Source: Nocardioides panzhihuensis
Lineage (GTDB): Bacteria > Actinomycetota > Actinomycetes > Propionibacteriales > Nocardioidaceae
DNA length: 64,000 nucleotides
Assembly: GCF_013408335.1 (NCBI RefSeq)
Contig: NZ_JACBZR010000001.1
Coordinates: forward strand, 372,001-436,000
Reading direction: 5' to 3'
Shown: positions 8,550-16,734 of the stretch, in pieces
How positions within the stretch are numbered: the first letter of the stretch is position 1
Layout of the letters: the number at the start of each line of letters is the position of its first letter
The notes under the pieces: model-generated
Database searches by the model: none
What the model was told of the DNA's origin: nothing
The model's input: the letters and a program-made list of their open reading frames with translations, nothing else
Position numbers and translations under genes: made by a program

Positions 8550-10062
8550 GGATGTCCTCGCTCCGGGTCGTGGGGGGCTCGGTGGGGGTGGGGGAGCCGG
8601 CGCCGGAGCGGAACCAGCTGACGTCCTCGCGCCGGCGTCGCAGCAGCACGGCCCAGACGGCGGCGAGCACCAGGCCGGTGACCGCGCAGGTCACCCAGAC
8701 CGACGGCTGCACCGCACGCAGCCCGACCGCCGCGCCCCCGACGGCGAGCGCGCCGAGCGCAGGCAGGGCGGCACCGCTCGCGAGGCCACCGATCCCCACG
8801 CCGGCCCGGGCGAGGTAGAAGAGGTGCAGCGGCAGGATGACGACGAGCCCGACCCCGAAGGCGGCCATCCCGACCCCGCCCACGCCGGACCACGCCGCGC
8901 CCGCCAGCAGCGCCGGCACCAGGGCGATCAGCCAGACGACCTGGATCGTCATCAGGCTGCGCGTCGAGCCGGCGATGACGAGGAAGTCGTAGGCGAGCTC
9001 GAAGGAGATCCGCAGCACCGCCAGCGCGCCGAGCCAGGCCAGGGGCGCCGCGGCCGCCTGCCAGACCTCGCCGTAGACCAGCCGGATCACCTCCGGAGCG
9101 AGCGCGGCCAGCGCCACGCAGCCCGGGAGCGTCACAGTCAGCACCAACGCCGAGAGCCGGGAGAAGGCATGCCGCATCGCGTCCGGGTCGCGCTGCAGCC
9201 GAGCGAAGATCACCGGCGTGACCTGCCGCAACGGCCGCGACAGCATCGTCACCGGCCAGCTGGAGAGGTTGAAGGCGACGACGTAGAGGCCCAGCGCGGT
9301 CGCGCCGAGCAGCCCGCCGATGACGATCTGATCGGCGAAACCCACCGCGAAGACCAGGATGCTGGTCACCGCCAGCGGCGCGCCGAAGCCGAGCAGCGCG
9401 ACCGCATGGGTCCGGGAGAGCCCCATCCGCCAGGGCAGCGGCGACATCCGCAGGAACATCACCGTGGTCACGGAGACGCCGAGAAGGTGGCCGATGACCA
9501 GGGCGTACGGGCCGGCACCGGCCAGGGCTAGCCCGAGCATGACCGGGACCGTGACGAGCGTGGCCGTCTGGTCGATGAGCATCCGCTTGCCCTGCATCAG
9601 GTTGCGCTGCAGCAGCGCCGCCGGCGTCGCGGTGATCCCGCTGAGCACGACCGGGACGGCGAAGAGCGCCACCAGCACGGCCGCGTCCGGCTCGCCCATC
9701 GCGCGCGCGTAGGGCCCGGCCCCGACGACCATCGCCGCGGCGATGAGCAGGCTCGTGCCGACCGAGATCGTGGTCACCGTCGGCGCGATCTCCCGCGGGT
9801 CCTCCTTCCAGCGCACCACCGCGAGGCTCACGCCGAGCTCGTTGAAGCTCAGTACCGCCATCAGGGCGAGGAAGGCGACGGCGTACGTCCCGTAGCTCTC
9901 CGGGCCGAGCAGCCGCGCGACGAGGATGCCGACGACCATCGTGCCGAGCTTGGTCACCGCGGTGTTCGCGATGCTCCAGGCCAGGGCGGTGTGTGGGCGG
10001 GGCTCAGCCCGGATCCGCCGATGGCCGCCGTCGCGAGCGTCACCAGACGGGTGTGATGGCAA
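8542..10062 (-). CDS. Wzx-like polysaccharide flippase (MOP superfamily)
   Basis: A membrane protein of about 506 residues with 12-14 hydrophobic segments, starting ALAWSIANTAVTKLGTMVVGILVARLLGPESYG, the typical N-terminus of PST/Wzx flippases that move undecaprenyl-linked repeat units across the membrane. The frame has no ATG or GTG close to the conserved start. TTG at 10062 is the best candidate, about 30 residues upstream of the first helix, with only a weak ribosome site. The frame stays open further upstream to 10287, overlapping the Wzz-like gene in another frame. It overlaps the downstream glycosyltransferase by 8 bp. A second flippase lies at 33529-34986. Confidence 0.85.
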   Translation of the reverse strand: MPSHPSGDARDGGHRRIRAEPRPHTALAWSIANTAVTKLGTMVVGILVARLLGPESYGTYAVAFLALMAVLSFNELGVSLAVVRWKEDPREIAPTVTTISVGTSLLIAAAMVVGAGPYARAMGEPDAAVLVALFAVPVVLSGITATPAALLQRNLMQGKRMLIDQTATLVTVPVMLGLALAGAGPYALVIGHLLGVSVTTVMFLRMSPLPWRMGLSRTHAVALLGFGAPLAVTSILVFAVGFADQIVIGGLLGATALGLYVVAFNLSSWPVTMLSRPLRQVTPVIFARLQRDPDAMRHAFSRLSALVLTVTLPGCVALAALAPEVIRLVYGEVWQAAAAPLAWLGALAVLRISFELAYDFLVIAGSTRSLMTIQVVWLIALVPALLAGAAWSGVGGVGMAAFGVGLVVILPLHLFYLARAGVGIGGLASGAALPALGALAVGGAAVGLRAVQPSVWVTCAVTGLVLAAVWAVLLRRRREDVSWFRSGAGSPTPTEPPTTRSEDIHV

Positions 10063-10100
10063 GGCGCCGTCCGCGATGGCATACCGGGTGTCTGTTGAGC

Positions 10101-10115
10101 GGCGGCAACGCCGCC
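10101..10115. terminator. Hairpin between Wzz-like gene and flippase
   Basis: GGCGGC-AAC-GCCGCC, a perfect 6-bp GC stem with a 3-nt loop, about 50 bp past the stop of the Wzz-like gene on the minus strand and upstream of the flippase start. There is no clear U-tract. It could be an attenuator or partial terminator that sets the ratio of the two products. Confidence 0.4.
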
Positions 10116-10165
10116 AGCGCGCCCGTATGGTGGCGCGTAGCAGGCGGAGATCGGTGGATCTGGGC

Positions 10166-10840
10166 TTAGACAAGATCGGTCTCCGGCAGCGTCTCGGCAC
10201 GGCGCTCGCGGCGCCGCAGCAGGATCGGGTCGATGCGTACGACCAGGTAGAGGGTGGCCGCTGCACCGAGCAGGCCGGTGACGGCAAACGCCCGTCGGGA
10301 GCTCCCGCCGACGGGGTAGACGACGGTCGAGCCGGGCGCCTCCTTGGTGGTCATCCGGAAGGCCTGGGCGACCTGGTACTCGTCCTGAACCCGGTCGAGC
10401 GCGACTCCCATGGCCTCGACCAGCTGCTCCTTGCGGATGCGGACGGTCTCCGGATCGGGACCCACGACCTCGATGATCAGCCACTGGTCGGTGTAGTTGG
10501 GCGCCCACTGGCCGCCGGTGTCGGGCAGCCGGACGGTCCACCCGTCGCGTACGCCCATGCCGATCAGCCCGGCATCGGTGGCGGTGAACTTCGGAATCTG
10601 CCGAGTGCCGACGACGAGCTTGCCGACCGCGCCGGCCGTGATCACCAGGTCCTCGGAGGTCGCCCGCAGCGCGTTCGGGTACTGCGCGTTCTTCGGGGCC
10701 AGGAAGACCAGGTCCGTACGCGTCCAGTAGATGCTGCGGTCCTGGCTCGCGTAGTTCGCGGCGGCGAGGGTGAGGATCGCGCCGACCACCACGATCGGCC
10801 ATCGTCGGACCATCGCCCGCAGCAGGTCCCACAACGCCAT
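10166..10840 (-). CDS. Wzz-like chain-length/co-polymerase protein without kinase domain
   Basis: A 224-residue protein. The first membrane helix lies at about residues 12-30 (RRWPIVVVGAILTLAAANYA), followed by an extracytoplasmic region beginning WTRTDLVFLAPKNAQYPN and a second helix at about 185-205. The tail is basic (LLRRRERRAETLPETDLV). This two-helix topology is typical of Wzz/YveK-type polysaccharide co-polymerases that control chain length. There is no Walker motif. The ATG at 10840 lies exactly as far from the shared motif at 10893-10908 as the divergent start at 10961. The divergent neighbour is another Wzz-like protein. Confidence 0.72.
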   Translation of the reverse strand: MALWDLLRAMVRRWPIVVVGAILTLAAANYASQDRSIYWTRTDLVFLAPKNAQYPNALRATSEDLVITAGAVGKLVVGTRQIPKFTATDAGLIGMGVRDGWTVRLPDTGGQWAPNYTDQWLIIEVVGPDPETVRIRKEQLVEAMGVALDRVQDEYQVAQAFRMTTKEAPGSTVVYPVGGSSRRAFAVTGLLGAAATLYLVVRIDPILLRRRERRAETLPETDLV

Positions 10841-10892
10841 GATCGGAACGCTAGGTCCGCCGAGGCCGAGTCCGCCCAGGTCAGCGGGGTCA

Positions 10893-10908
10893 TCGCCCAA
10901 ATCGGGTA
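10893..10908. promoter_or_regulatory. EPS palindrome motif copy 2 (TCGCCCAAATCGGGTA)
   Basis: An imperfect 16-bp palindrome of the recurring EPS motif, centred 60 bp from both divergent starts (10840 minus, 10961 plus). It closely resembles the copy at 62721. The exact symmetry suggests that it controls both Wzz-like genes. Confidence 0.5.
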
Positions 10909-10960
10909 GGCCCTCGGCGAGGTCGGCTCGCACCGATGCCGGATCGGTACGTTCGGGCCC

Positions 10961-11656
10961 ATGGTGTTGTCGGAGTTCGTCGGTGCGATCCGGCGGCGTT
11001 GGTATCTCGCGGTGGTCGGCATCCTCGTGACCGGCGTGCTCGGCTGGAGCGCGTCGGCCTTCGTGGCGCCGACCTACACCGCCCGTGGCCTGGTCCTGAT
11101 GCTCCCCTCCAAGAACGCGGTCGGCCCCGGCGGCAACCCGTTCCTGGGGCTCGGTGGGCTCGATCTGCCGGCCCGGGTCGTGGTCGCCTACTACACCAGC
11201 GCGCCCGCCCAGGAGGCGATTGCGGAGGTCACCCCGGGTGCCGTGGTCACGGTCTCGATGGAGGAGTCGACGCGCGGACCGGTGATCGCGATCGACGTCA
11301 GTGCGGACAGCGAGGCCAACGCCATCGAGGCGCTCGACTTCGTCGCCGACTCGATCCCGGACACCCTCGGCAGGCTCCAGGACGAGGTCAATGCGAGGGG
11401 CAACGCCCGGCTGCGCTCCCGCGCGCTCGCGCTGGACGAGACGGCAGCCATCGACGGCAGCGGTCCACTGCGGGCGCGGATCATGGCGGTCGTGCTCGGT
11501 CTCGCGATGACCGCGGTGCTCGTCTACGCGATCGACGGGATCGTGCTGCGCCGCCGCCTGGCTCGCGAGGAGCGGGCCTCGTCCCTGGCTGCACATGACG
11601 TCGCCGACGATCCCGACCAGGACGACGAACACATCGTCCAGCGCCTCCACGGCTGA
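10961..11656 (+). CDS. Wzz-like chain-length determinant (kinase-less)
   Basis: A 231-residue protein starting MVLSEFVGAIRRRWYLAVVG, the classic N-terminus of Wzz/CapA-type co-polymerases. One helix lies at about residues 15-33 and a second at about 170-190, followed by a charged cytoplasmic tail ending in an acidic stretch. The region between the helices is extracytoplasmic. No ATP-binding motif is present, so it may work with the tyrosine kinase at 61163-62584 or act alone. It is divergent from a similar Wzz-like gene and followed 10 bp later by a Wzy-like polymerase, which suggests co-transcription. Confidence 0.75.
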   Translation: MVLSEFVGAIRRRWYLAVVGILVTGVLGWSASAFVAPTYTARGLVLMLPSKNAVGPGGNPFLGLGGLDLPARVVVAYYTSAPAQEAIAEVTPGAVVTVSMEESTRGPVIAIDVSADSEANAIEALDFVADSIPDTLGRLQDEVNARGNARLRSRALALDETAAIDGSGPLRARIMAVVLGLAMTAVLVYAIDGIVLRRRLAREERASSLAAHDVADDPDQDDEHIVQRLHG

Positions 11657-11666
11657 GGCGGGAACT

Positions 11667-12995
11667 ATGGCCGTACGCCGTGGTGTCGATGCGGTGACGT
11701 GGCTGAGCCTCTACACGTTCGCCGTCTTCGTGATCCCGTCCTGGCTGGTCTTCCGGCCGCTGGGCAGCGCCGGCTCGGTCTCGATGCTGATGGGGCTGGG
11801 CAGCTTCGCGATCTGGGTGCTGCTGAGCATCGGCCGGCCGCTGCCGGTGGACCGGCCCCCGCAGCCGATGCGGCTGGTGCTGGCGCTGTTCCTGTTCAGC
11901 GTCGGCGTCACCTACGTCATCGCGATGTCGCGTCCGATCAGCCGCGACGAGATCAGCCCGGCAGATGTCGCGATCCTCGCGATGGTCTCCTGGGTGGGCA
12001 CGCTGCTGCTCGCCGGCGACGCCATCCCGAGCATGGCCAGGGTCCATGTGCTGGTGTGGCGGCTGGTCGTGGGCGGCACCTTCCTCGCCCTCCTCGGCCT
12101 GGCGCAGTTCTTCGCCAAGCAGATCTTCGTCGACCGGATCTCGGTCCCCGTCCTGACCCCGGTGACGACGGTCGAGCTGGCGATGCGCAACGGCCTCGTA
12201 CGTCCCGCCGGCACCGCCCTGAGCCCGATCGAGTACGGCACCCTGATGGGGATGCTGGTTCCGATCGCGCTCCACGTCGGCTTCCAGCACCGCAACCTCA
12301 ACCCGCTCGTCCGCTGGGCCCCGGTCGCGCTGATCTGCATGATCATCGCCGCCTCCTCGAGCCGCTCGGCCTACCTCGGCGCCGCCATCGCGGTCGCGGT
12401 CTGCATGATCGGCTGGTCGCGCAAGCAGCGGGTGATGGTGCTGGGGCTCGCGGTCGGCGGGCTGGGCCTGGTCTTCCTGGTCGCGCCCCGGATCATCAAC
12501 TCGGTGACCGGCATGTTCGTCGGTGCCGAGGAGGACCCGAGCGTCACCTCGCGCACCGACAGCTACGGGGTGGCCTGGTTCTTCGTCGACCGCAACCCGT
12601 TCTTCGGGCGCGGGCTGGGGACGTTCCTGCCGAAGTACCGCATCTTCGACAACCAGTACCTCCAGATGATGGTGAGCATCGGGATCATCGGAGTGCTCCT
12701 CTTCGCGGCGTTCATCATCGCGACGTTCATCCAGCTCGCCCGGGTCTATCGCGCCTGCGAGGACCCGAAGACCCGTGACCTCGTCGTCGCGCTCATCGGT
12801 GCCGCCGCCGCCGGCTTCGCCGGGCTGGCCTTCTTCGACGCGTTCGCGTTCCCGATGACGATGGGCACGATCTTCCTTGTGCTCGGGCTGGCCAGCGCGG
12901 TCACCCGGCTGAGCGCACCGTCACCATCTGGGAAGGCGCCACCGGATCGCACGAAGGCCAGGGAAGAGCTGGCGCAGACCGTACGACCCGGGTGA
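11667..12995 (+). CDS. Wzy/O-antigen-ligase-like polysaccharide polymerase
   Basis: A 442-residue integral membrane protein with about 10-12 hydrophobic helices. A periplasm-facing loop contains TSRTDSYGVAWFFVDRNPFFGRGLGTFLPKYRIFDNQYLQ, matching the Wzy_C/O-antigen ligase signature (SRxxxW, GxGxG, then the HN-like Asn-Gln followed by GIIG). Such proteins join lipid-linked repeat units into polymer on the outer face of the membrane. ATG at 11667 is preceded by AGGCGGGA. It follows the Wzz-like gene by 10 bp. It is one of two polymerase-like genes in the window (the other is 59790-61160). Confidence 0.85.
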   Translation: MAVRRGVDAVTWLSLYTFAVFVIPSWLVFRPLGSAGSVSMLMGLGSFAIWVLLSIGRPLPVDRPPQPMRLVLALFLFSVGVTYVIAMSRPISRDEISPADVAILAMVSWVGTLLLAGDAIPSMARVHVLVWRLVVGGTFLALLGLAQFFAKQIFVDRISVPVLTPVTTVELAMRNGLVRPAGTALSPIEYGTLMGMLVPIALHVGFQHRNLNPLVRWAPVALICMIIAASSSRSAYLGAAIAVAVCMIGWSRKQRVMVLGLAVGGLGLVFLVAPRIINSVTGMFVGAEEDPSVTSRTDSYGVAWFFVDRNPFFGRGLGTFLPKYRIFDNQYLQMMVSIGIIGVLLFAAFIIATFIQLARVYRACEDPKTRDLVVALIGAAAAGFAGLAFFDAFAFPMTMGTIFLVLGLASAVTRLSAPSPSGKAPPDRTKAREELAQTVRPG

Positions 12996-13017
12996 CCCGT
13001 CCCACCAGCCCAACCCG

Positions 13018-14640
13018 TCAGGTCGTGCAGGGCAGGTTGCGGACGACGACGGGCTGGCCGGCGGAGTTCAGCGTCGCGGTCGCGGCCTGCCACTGGGTGA
13101 CCAGGTTGCACCTGACGTCGAGCGGTCCGAAGACCCAGCTCCGGTCGACCACGTACAGGTTCCTCACCGTGCCCGGTGTGCCGAGCCGGAACGGGTAGCC
13201 GCCGCCGCTCACGATCAGGCCGTCGATGTCGACGGAGGTGTTGTCCTGGTCGGGGTAGAAGAACGGGGCGGTCCCGCCACAGTTGTTGGTGTCGACGAAG
13301 TCGATGACCGTCTTCCGGACGGTGAGGGCCCCACCGCCGTAGCCCTGGATGCCGTCACCGTGCCAGTCGGTACAGACGTCGGGCGAGACGACACGTACGT
13401 AGGAGTCGTGGATCGCGACGCCGCCGCACGCCGACCTTCCCTGGGCCCGGAAGCCCTCCGGAACCCCGTCGATGAGTACGTTGCGCGCCGTGTAGCCGCC
13501 CGAGGTGACCGCGGGCCAGGCGTCGTCCGTCGTCGGGGCCGTGCCACGGACGATCTCGGAGTCCTCGATGACGAGACCGGTCGCGCAGGTGGCGCTGGCG
13601 TAGTTGGCGATCACCGAGCCGACCGCCTGCACGCGGCGCAGGGTCACGTTCTTGGCGGTGACGTTGATCGTCCCGTTCGTGACCCGCAGGTCCTCGACGA
13701 CGGCGCCCGGCGTACTGATCGTGTACGTCCCGGTCACCGACCGCTTGGGCTGCCAGCCGTCCGGCAGCCCGGCCGAGGCGCGGGTCGGGAAGCCACCAGC
13801 GGGAGGGGCGGAGGTGGGCGCGGGGCTGGAGGTCGTCGGAGCGCCGGTCGGGGAGCTCGGGGAGGTAGACGGAGCAGTCGAGGAGCTCGCCGGCGCGCTC
13901 GGGCTGACGCTTGTCGAGGGACCGGGACTCTGGGACGGAGGCGCGCTGGAGGGTGGTGCGCCGTCGGACTGCGTCGGTGAGGTCGTCGGCTCCTCGCCAG
14001 GGCCGGCCGGCCGAACGACGACGTCGACCTGGTAGTTGGTGGCCCGGTACGTCGAGCGGGGGAACTCGCCCGGCCGGTAGCTGTAGACACCCGCGTTCGC
14101 GCCGGCCGACAGCGGACCGTTACTGATCGAACGGTCGAAGAAGTGTTCGTCGGTCGAGTAGTGACCACCGGGCGCGGTGTAGGAGACGACGTAGGAACGG
14201 CCTGGCTCGAGACGCACCGGCCGCTCGAGCGAGACGGCCCTCAGGCCGTCTCCGGCCGCGCCGCCGAGCTGGACACGGGCGAGCGGACGGCCCCGCCCGG
14301 ACCACAGGGTCGCCTGGTGCGGGCCGTGGTTGTTCGGGCCCAGATACACCTGGAGCGCGACCGCCTCGACCGGCTCCGAGGTCCGGAACCGCAGCCCGAG
14401 CTCCACGGGGCGGGAGTCGGGGTCCGTCAGGACCGCGGGGACCGCGTCGTCGGGGAGAAGGCTGACCGTCTCAGGGTGCGCGGTCGCCGTGCCGAACGCC
14501 CAGAGGGCGCTGCCGGCGATGAGGGTGACCAGGGCGCTGGCGAAGGCGGTACGCCGCCACCGGGCGGTTCTGCGGCGACCGTGGGGAGGTCGGTCGATCC
14601 GTCGTCGATATGCGCTGGGGGCCATGCTGTGGGAGGGCAT
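13018..14640 (-). CDS. Secreted DUF4082-like plus right-handed beta-helix protein
   Basis: A 540-residue protein. A basic N-terminus and a hydrophobic helix at about residues 30-52 (FASALVTLIAGSALWAFGTA) indicate export, possibly staying anchored. The next 150 residues (LGLRFRTSEPVEAVALQVYL, TLWSGRGRPLARVQL, YVVSYTAPGGHYS) resemble DUF4082 beta-sandwich domains. A Pro/Ser/Thr linker of about 60 residues leads to a right-handed beta-helix domain with SPDVCTDWHGDGIQGYGGG near its end. That domain is closely paralogous to the next gene's. Such folds often bind, cleave or epimerise polysaccharide, but no catalytic residue can be assigned. ATG at 14640 has AGGTG upstream. Confidence 0.78.
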   Translation of the reverse strand: MPSHSMAPSAYRRRIDRPPHGRRRTARWRRTAFASALVTLIAGSALWAFGTATAHPETVSLLPDDAVPAVLTDPDSRPVELGLRFRTSEPVEAVALQVYLGPNNHGPHQATLWSGRGRPLARVQLGGAAGDGLRAVSLERPVRLEPGRSYVVSYTAPGGHYSTDEHFFDRSISNGPLSAGANAGVYSYRPGEFPRSTYRATNYQVDVVVRPAGPGEEPTTSPTQSDGAPPSSAPPSQSPGPSTSVSPSAPASSSTAPSTSPSSPTGAPTTSSPAPTSAPPAGGFPTRASAGLPDGWQPKRSVTGTYTISTPGAVVEDLRVTNGTINVTAKNVTLRRVQAVGSVIANYASATCATGLVIEDSEIVRGTAPTTDDAWPAVTSGGYTARNVLIDGVPEGFRAQGRSACGGVAIHDSYVRVVSPDVCTDWHGDGIQGYGGGALTVRKTVIDFVDTNNCGGTAPFFYPDQDNTSVDIDGLIVSGGGYPFRLGTPGTVRNLYVVDRSWVFGPLDVRCNLVTQWQAATATLNSAGQPVVVRNLPCTT

Positions 14641-14752
14641 GAATGCACCTGTTCGTATGGGATACCGCCGAAGGCATCGACACTACGTTTGATCCCTCCG
14701 GCACAGTCACCCCCAAAACTCGGTATCTATGGCGTGTTCTCCGGCCCGGACG

Positions 14753-15829
14753 TCACTCGCAGGGTAGGTCGCGGATCGGGACGGGCTGGCCCGCTGAGTC
14801 CATGGTCACCACGGCGGCGCTCCAGTCGGTGGCCACCGAGCAGTCGACGTCGAGCGGGCCGAAGACCCAGCTCTGGTCGACCACGTAGAGGTTGCGGGTC
14901 GGCCCGGGCATGCCGTTGCGGAACGGATAGCCGCCACCGGCCACGACCAGGCCGTCGATGTCGACCGAGTCGTTGCCCTGACCTTCGGGGTTGAAGAACG
15001 GGGCGGTGCCGTGGCACTCGTTCTTCACCTCCAGGATCATCACCGTCCGGCGTACCTTGACCTTGCCGCCGCCGTAGCCCTGCAGGCCGTCGCCGTGCCA
15101 GTCGTTGCACACGTCCGGCGAGGTGACCCGGATGAAGGAGTCCTCGATCCGGATGCCACCACAGCGCTCCTTGTTGGAGGCGCGCAGCCCTTCGGGGACG
15201 CCGTCGATGACGACGTTGCGCACCGTGTAGCCGCCCGAGGAGACCGCCGGCCAGGCCTCCTCAGTCGTCGGAGCGCTGCTTCGGACGAAGTCGGAGTCCT
15301 CGATCAGCAGCCCGGAGCTGCACTGGTCGTTGTAGTCGTTGACCACCGACGATGCGACCGCCTGGATGCGGCGCAGGGTCACGCCGGGTGCGGTGACGTA
15401 GATGACGCCGTTGGTGATCCGCAGGTCCTCCACGACAGCTCCGCGGTGCCGGATCCAGAAGTCCCCGGTCACGGTGCGCTTCGGCTTCCAGCCGGCGGGC
15501 AGCCCCGCCGACTCCCGGGTGGGGAACCCCTTGGCCGGTGGCGCGGCCCTCGTCGTGGACTTCGTACGCTCCGGGGTGTCCGACGGCGCGGGCGTCGTCG
15601 GCCGTGCCGACGAGTTCGGGGAGGCCGACGGGGTCGTCGGGCTCGGGGAGGCCGAGGGCGTCTCGGACATCGTCACGCTCGCGGGTGGCGGGACCGTCGG
15701 CAGCGAGTCGGAGCCGATGGTGCTCACCGGGCTCGGGCCGGGCCACAGGAACCAGGTCGTGGCGGCCAGCAGCAGGGCCAGCCCGCTCACGATCGCGATC
15801 CGCCGGCGCCGTCCTGGCTTGATTGGCAT
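14753..15829 (-). CDS. Anchored right-handed beta-helix protein, paralogue of the neighbouring gene
   Basis: A 358-residue protein. MPIKPGRRRR is followed by one hydrophobic helix (about residues 11-28), a Pro/Ser/Thr-rich linker to about residue 95, and a beta-helix domain. The domain shares with the 13018-14640 product the landmarks GFPTR.SAGLP.GW.PKR, AWPAV.SGGYT.RNV.IDGVPEG, SPDVC.DWHGDG.QGYGGG and YVVD.SWVFGPLDV. It lacks the DUF4082-like domain. ATG at 15829 was chosen because it begins directly before the positively charged signal region. The tandem pair suggests duplication and division of labour on the EPS outside the cell. Enzymatic activity is unknown. Confidence 0.75.
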   Translation of the reverse strand: MPIKPGRRRRIAIVSGLALLLAATTWFLWPGPSPVSTIGSDSLPTVPPPASVTMSETPSASPSPTTPSASPNSSARPTTPAPSDTPERTKSTTRAAPPAKGFPTRESAGLPAGWKPKRTVTGDFWIRHRGAVVEDLRITNGVIYVTAPGVTLRRIQAVASSVVNDYNDQCSSGLLIEDSDFVRSSAPTTEEAWPAVSSGGYTVRNVVIDGVPEGLRASNKERCGGIRIEDSFIRVTSPDVCNDWHGDGLQGYGGGKVKVRRTVMILEVKNECHGTAPFFNPEGQGNDSVDIDGLVVAGGGYPFRNGMPGPTRNLYVVDQSWVFGPLDVDCSVATDWSAAVVTMDSAGQPVPIRDLPCE

Positions 15830-15889
15830 GTGTTCGCACCCGTTCGCGTCTTGATGGCCATCGTTCTCGGCATTGTCTTCTCGACACTG

Positions 15890-15908
15890 CCCGACCGCGC
15901 GGGTCGGG
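15890..15908. terminator. GC-rich hairpin downstream of the deacetylase gene
   Basis: CCCGACC and GGTCGGG form a perfect 7-bp stem with a 5-nt loop, about 40 bp past the deacetylase stop on the minus strand and about 60 bp before the next minus-strand start. It lacks a U-tract. It could be a terminator or an element in the next gene's leader. Confidence 0.4.
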
Positions 15909-15947
15909 GGCATCCTTCAAACTGGTTACATCAGGAGATCGCGCAGC

Positions 15948-16613
15948 TCAGCGCAGTCTCTTGACCAGGCCTGCTGCCTGGCGCTCCACCCTCCTGGCGA
16001 TGCCCTGCCCGTTCAGGATCTGGCTGCGTACGCTGTCGCCGTCGTCGTCCGCGGTGACGCTGAACCTCGGTTGCAGCCAGGCACCGGCCACCGCGTGGGC
16101 GCGGTCGCTGGTGTGCACGTGCCGGTAGCCCAGGCGGCGCAGGTGCCTCAGCGTGGTGCGGTCGTAGCGGCCGAGCGGGAGCGCCGCCTCGTCGACCGCC
16201 TCACCGGCGGCCATGGTGATCCGCTCGCGGGCCTGGACCAGCTCGCGGCGTACGCCGGCGGGGTCGAGGCCGCGCCAGCTGACGTGATCCATGCCGTGGG
16301 TGCCGATCCGCATGCCCGCCACCCGGAGGAGACGGATGTCGAGACGGTCGAGGCTTCCTGACAGGCCGAGCCGCCCGGCCAGGACGAAGAAGGTCGCGCT
16401 CAGGTCGCGCTCGAGCAGGCCCGGCAGCCCGAACTCGACGTCGGAGCGGTTGCCGTCGTCGAAGCTGATCCGCACCTCGGGCCGGTCGACGATCGCGTCG
16501 AGGATGTCCGCATAGGCGTCGCGGCTGATCCAGTAGCGGTCCTCGCCCGGCTCCAGCCGGCGTCCGGGCTCGCCGATGCCGTGAAAGCAGATGTTGGTCA
16601 CGTGGGCGGGCAT
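15948..16613 (-). CDS. Polysaccharide deacetylase (CE4 / NodB homology domain)
   Basis: A 221-residue protein. VRISFDDGNRSD carries the catalytic/metal-binding Asp pair (Asp52, Asp53), and GTHGMDH gives the metal-binding His106-x3-His110, the first two CE4 motifs. FFVLAGRLG after motif 1 is also typical. No signal peptide is seen, so it may act inside the cell or leave by another route. CE4 enzymes remove N- or O-acetyl groups from polysaccharides, here presumably EPS or peptidoglycan. Its start is about 60 bp from the shared motif at 16665-16680 and it is divergent from the GT2/ACP operon. Confidence 0.88.
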   Translation of the reverse strand: MPAHVTNICFHGIGEPGRRLEPGEDRYWISRDAYADILDAIVDRPEVRISFDDGNRSDVEFGLPGLLERDLSATFFVLAGRLGLSGSLDRLDIRLLRVAGMRIGTHGMDHVSWRGLDPAGVRRELVQARERITMAAGEAVDEAALPLGRYDRTTLRHLRRLGYRHVHTSDRAHAVAGAWLQPRFSVTADDDGDSVRSQILNGQGIARRVERQAAGLVKRLR

Positions 16614-16664
16614 GCCTCAACGCTAGGTATCCGGGAGCCGGGTCCGGCCATAGCTGCCGAGGCC

Positions 16665-16680
16665 TACCTCATACGGGGGA
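16665..16680. promoter_or_regulatory. EPS palindrome motif copy 3 (TACCTCATACGGGGGA)
   Basis: A degenerate 16-bp copy of the EPS motif, centred about 60 bp from the minus-strand start (16613) and 62 bp from the plus-strand start (16735). The right half is a perfect match; the left half is weak. Its position supports the call more than its sequence does. Confidence 0.4.
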
Positions 16681-16734
16681 TCTGCGGTCGGGAGGTGGCT
16701 TCACAGGGGGTGGTCGCCGCCGAGACTCGGTGAC

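Noticed and set aside
14710..14725. An eleventh EPS motif (CCCCCAAAACTCGGTA) upstream of the beta-helix gene
   Set aside because: Only one half matches well, so it is not counted, although its distance of about 78 bp from the start is suggestive.
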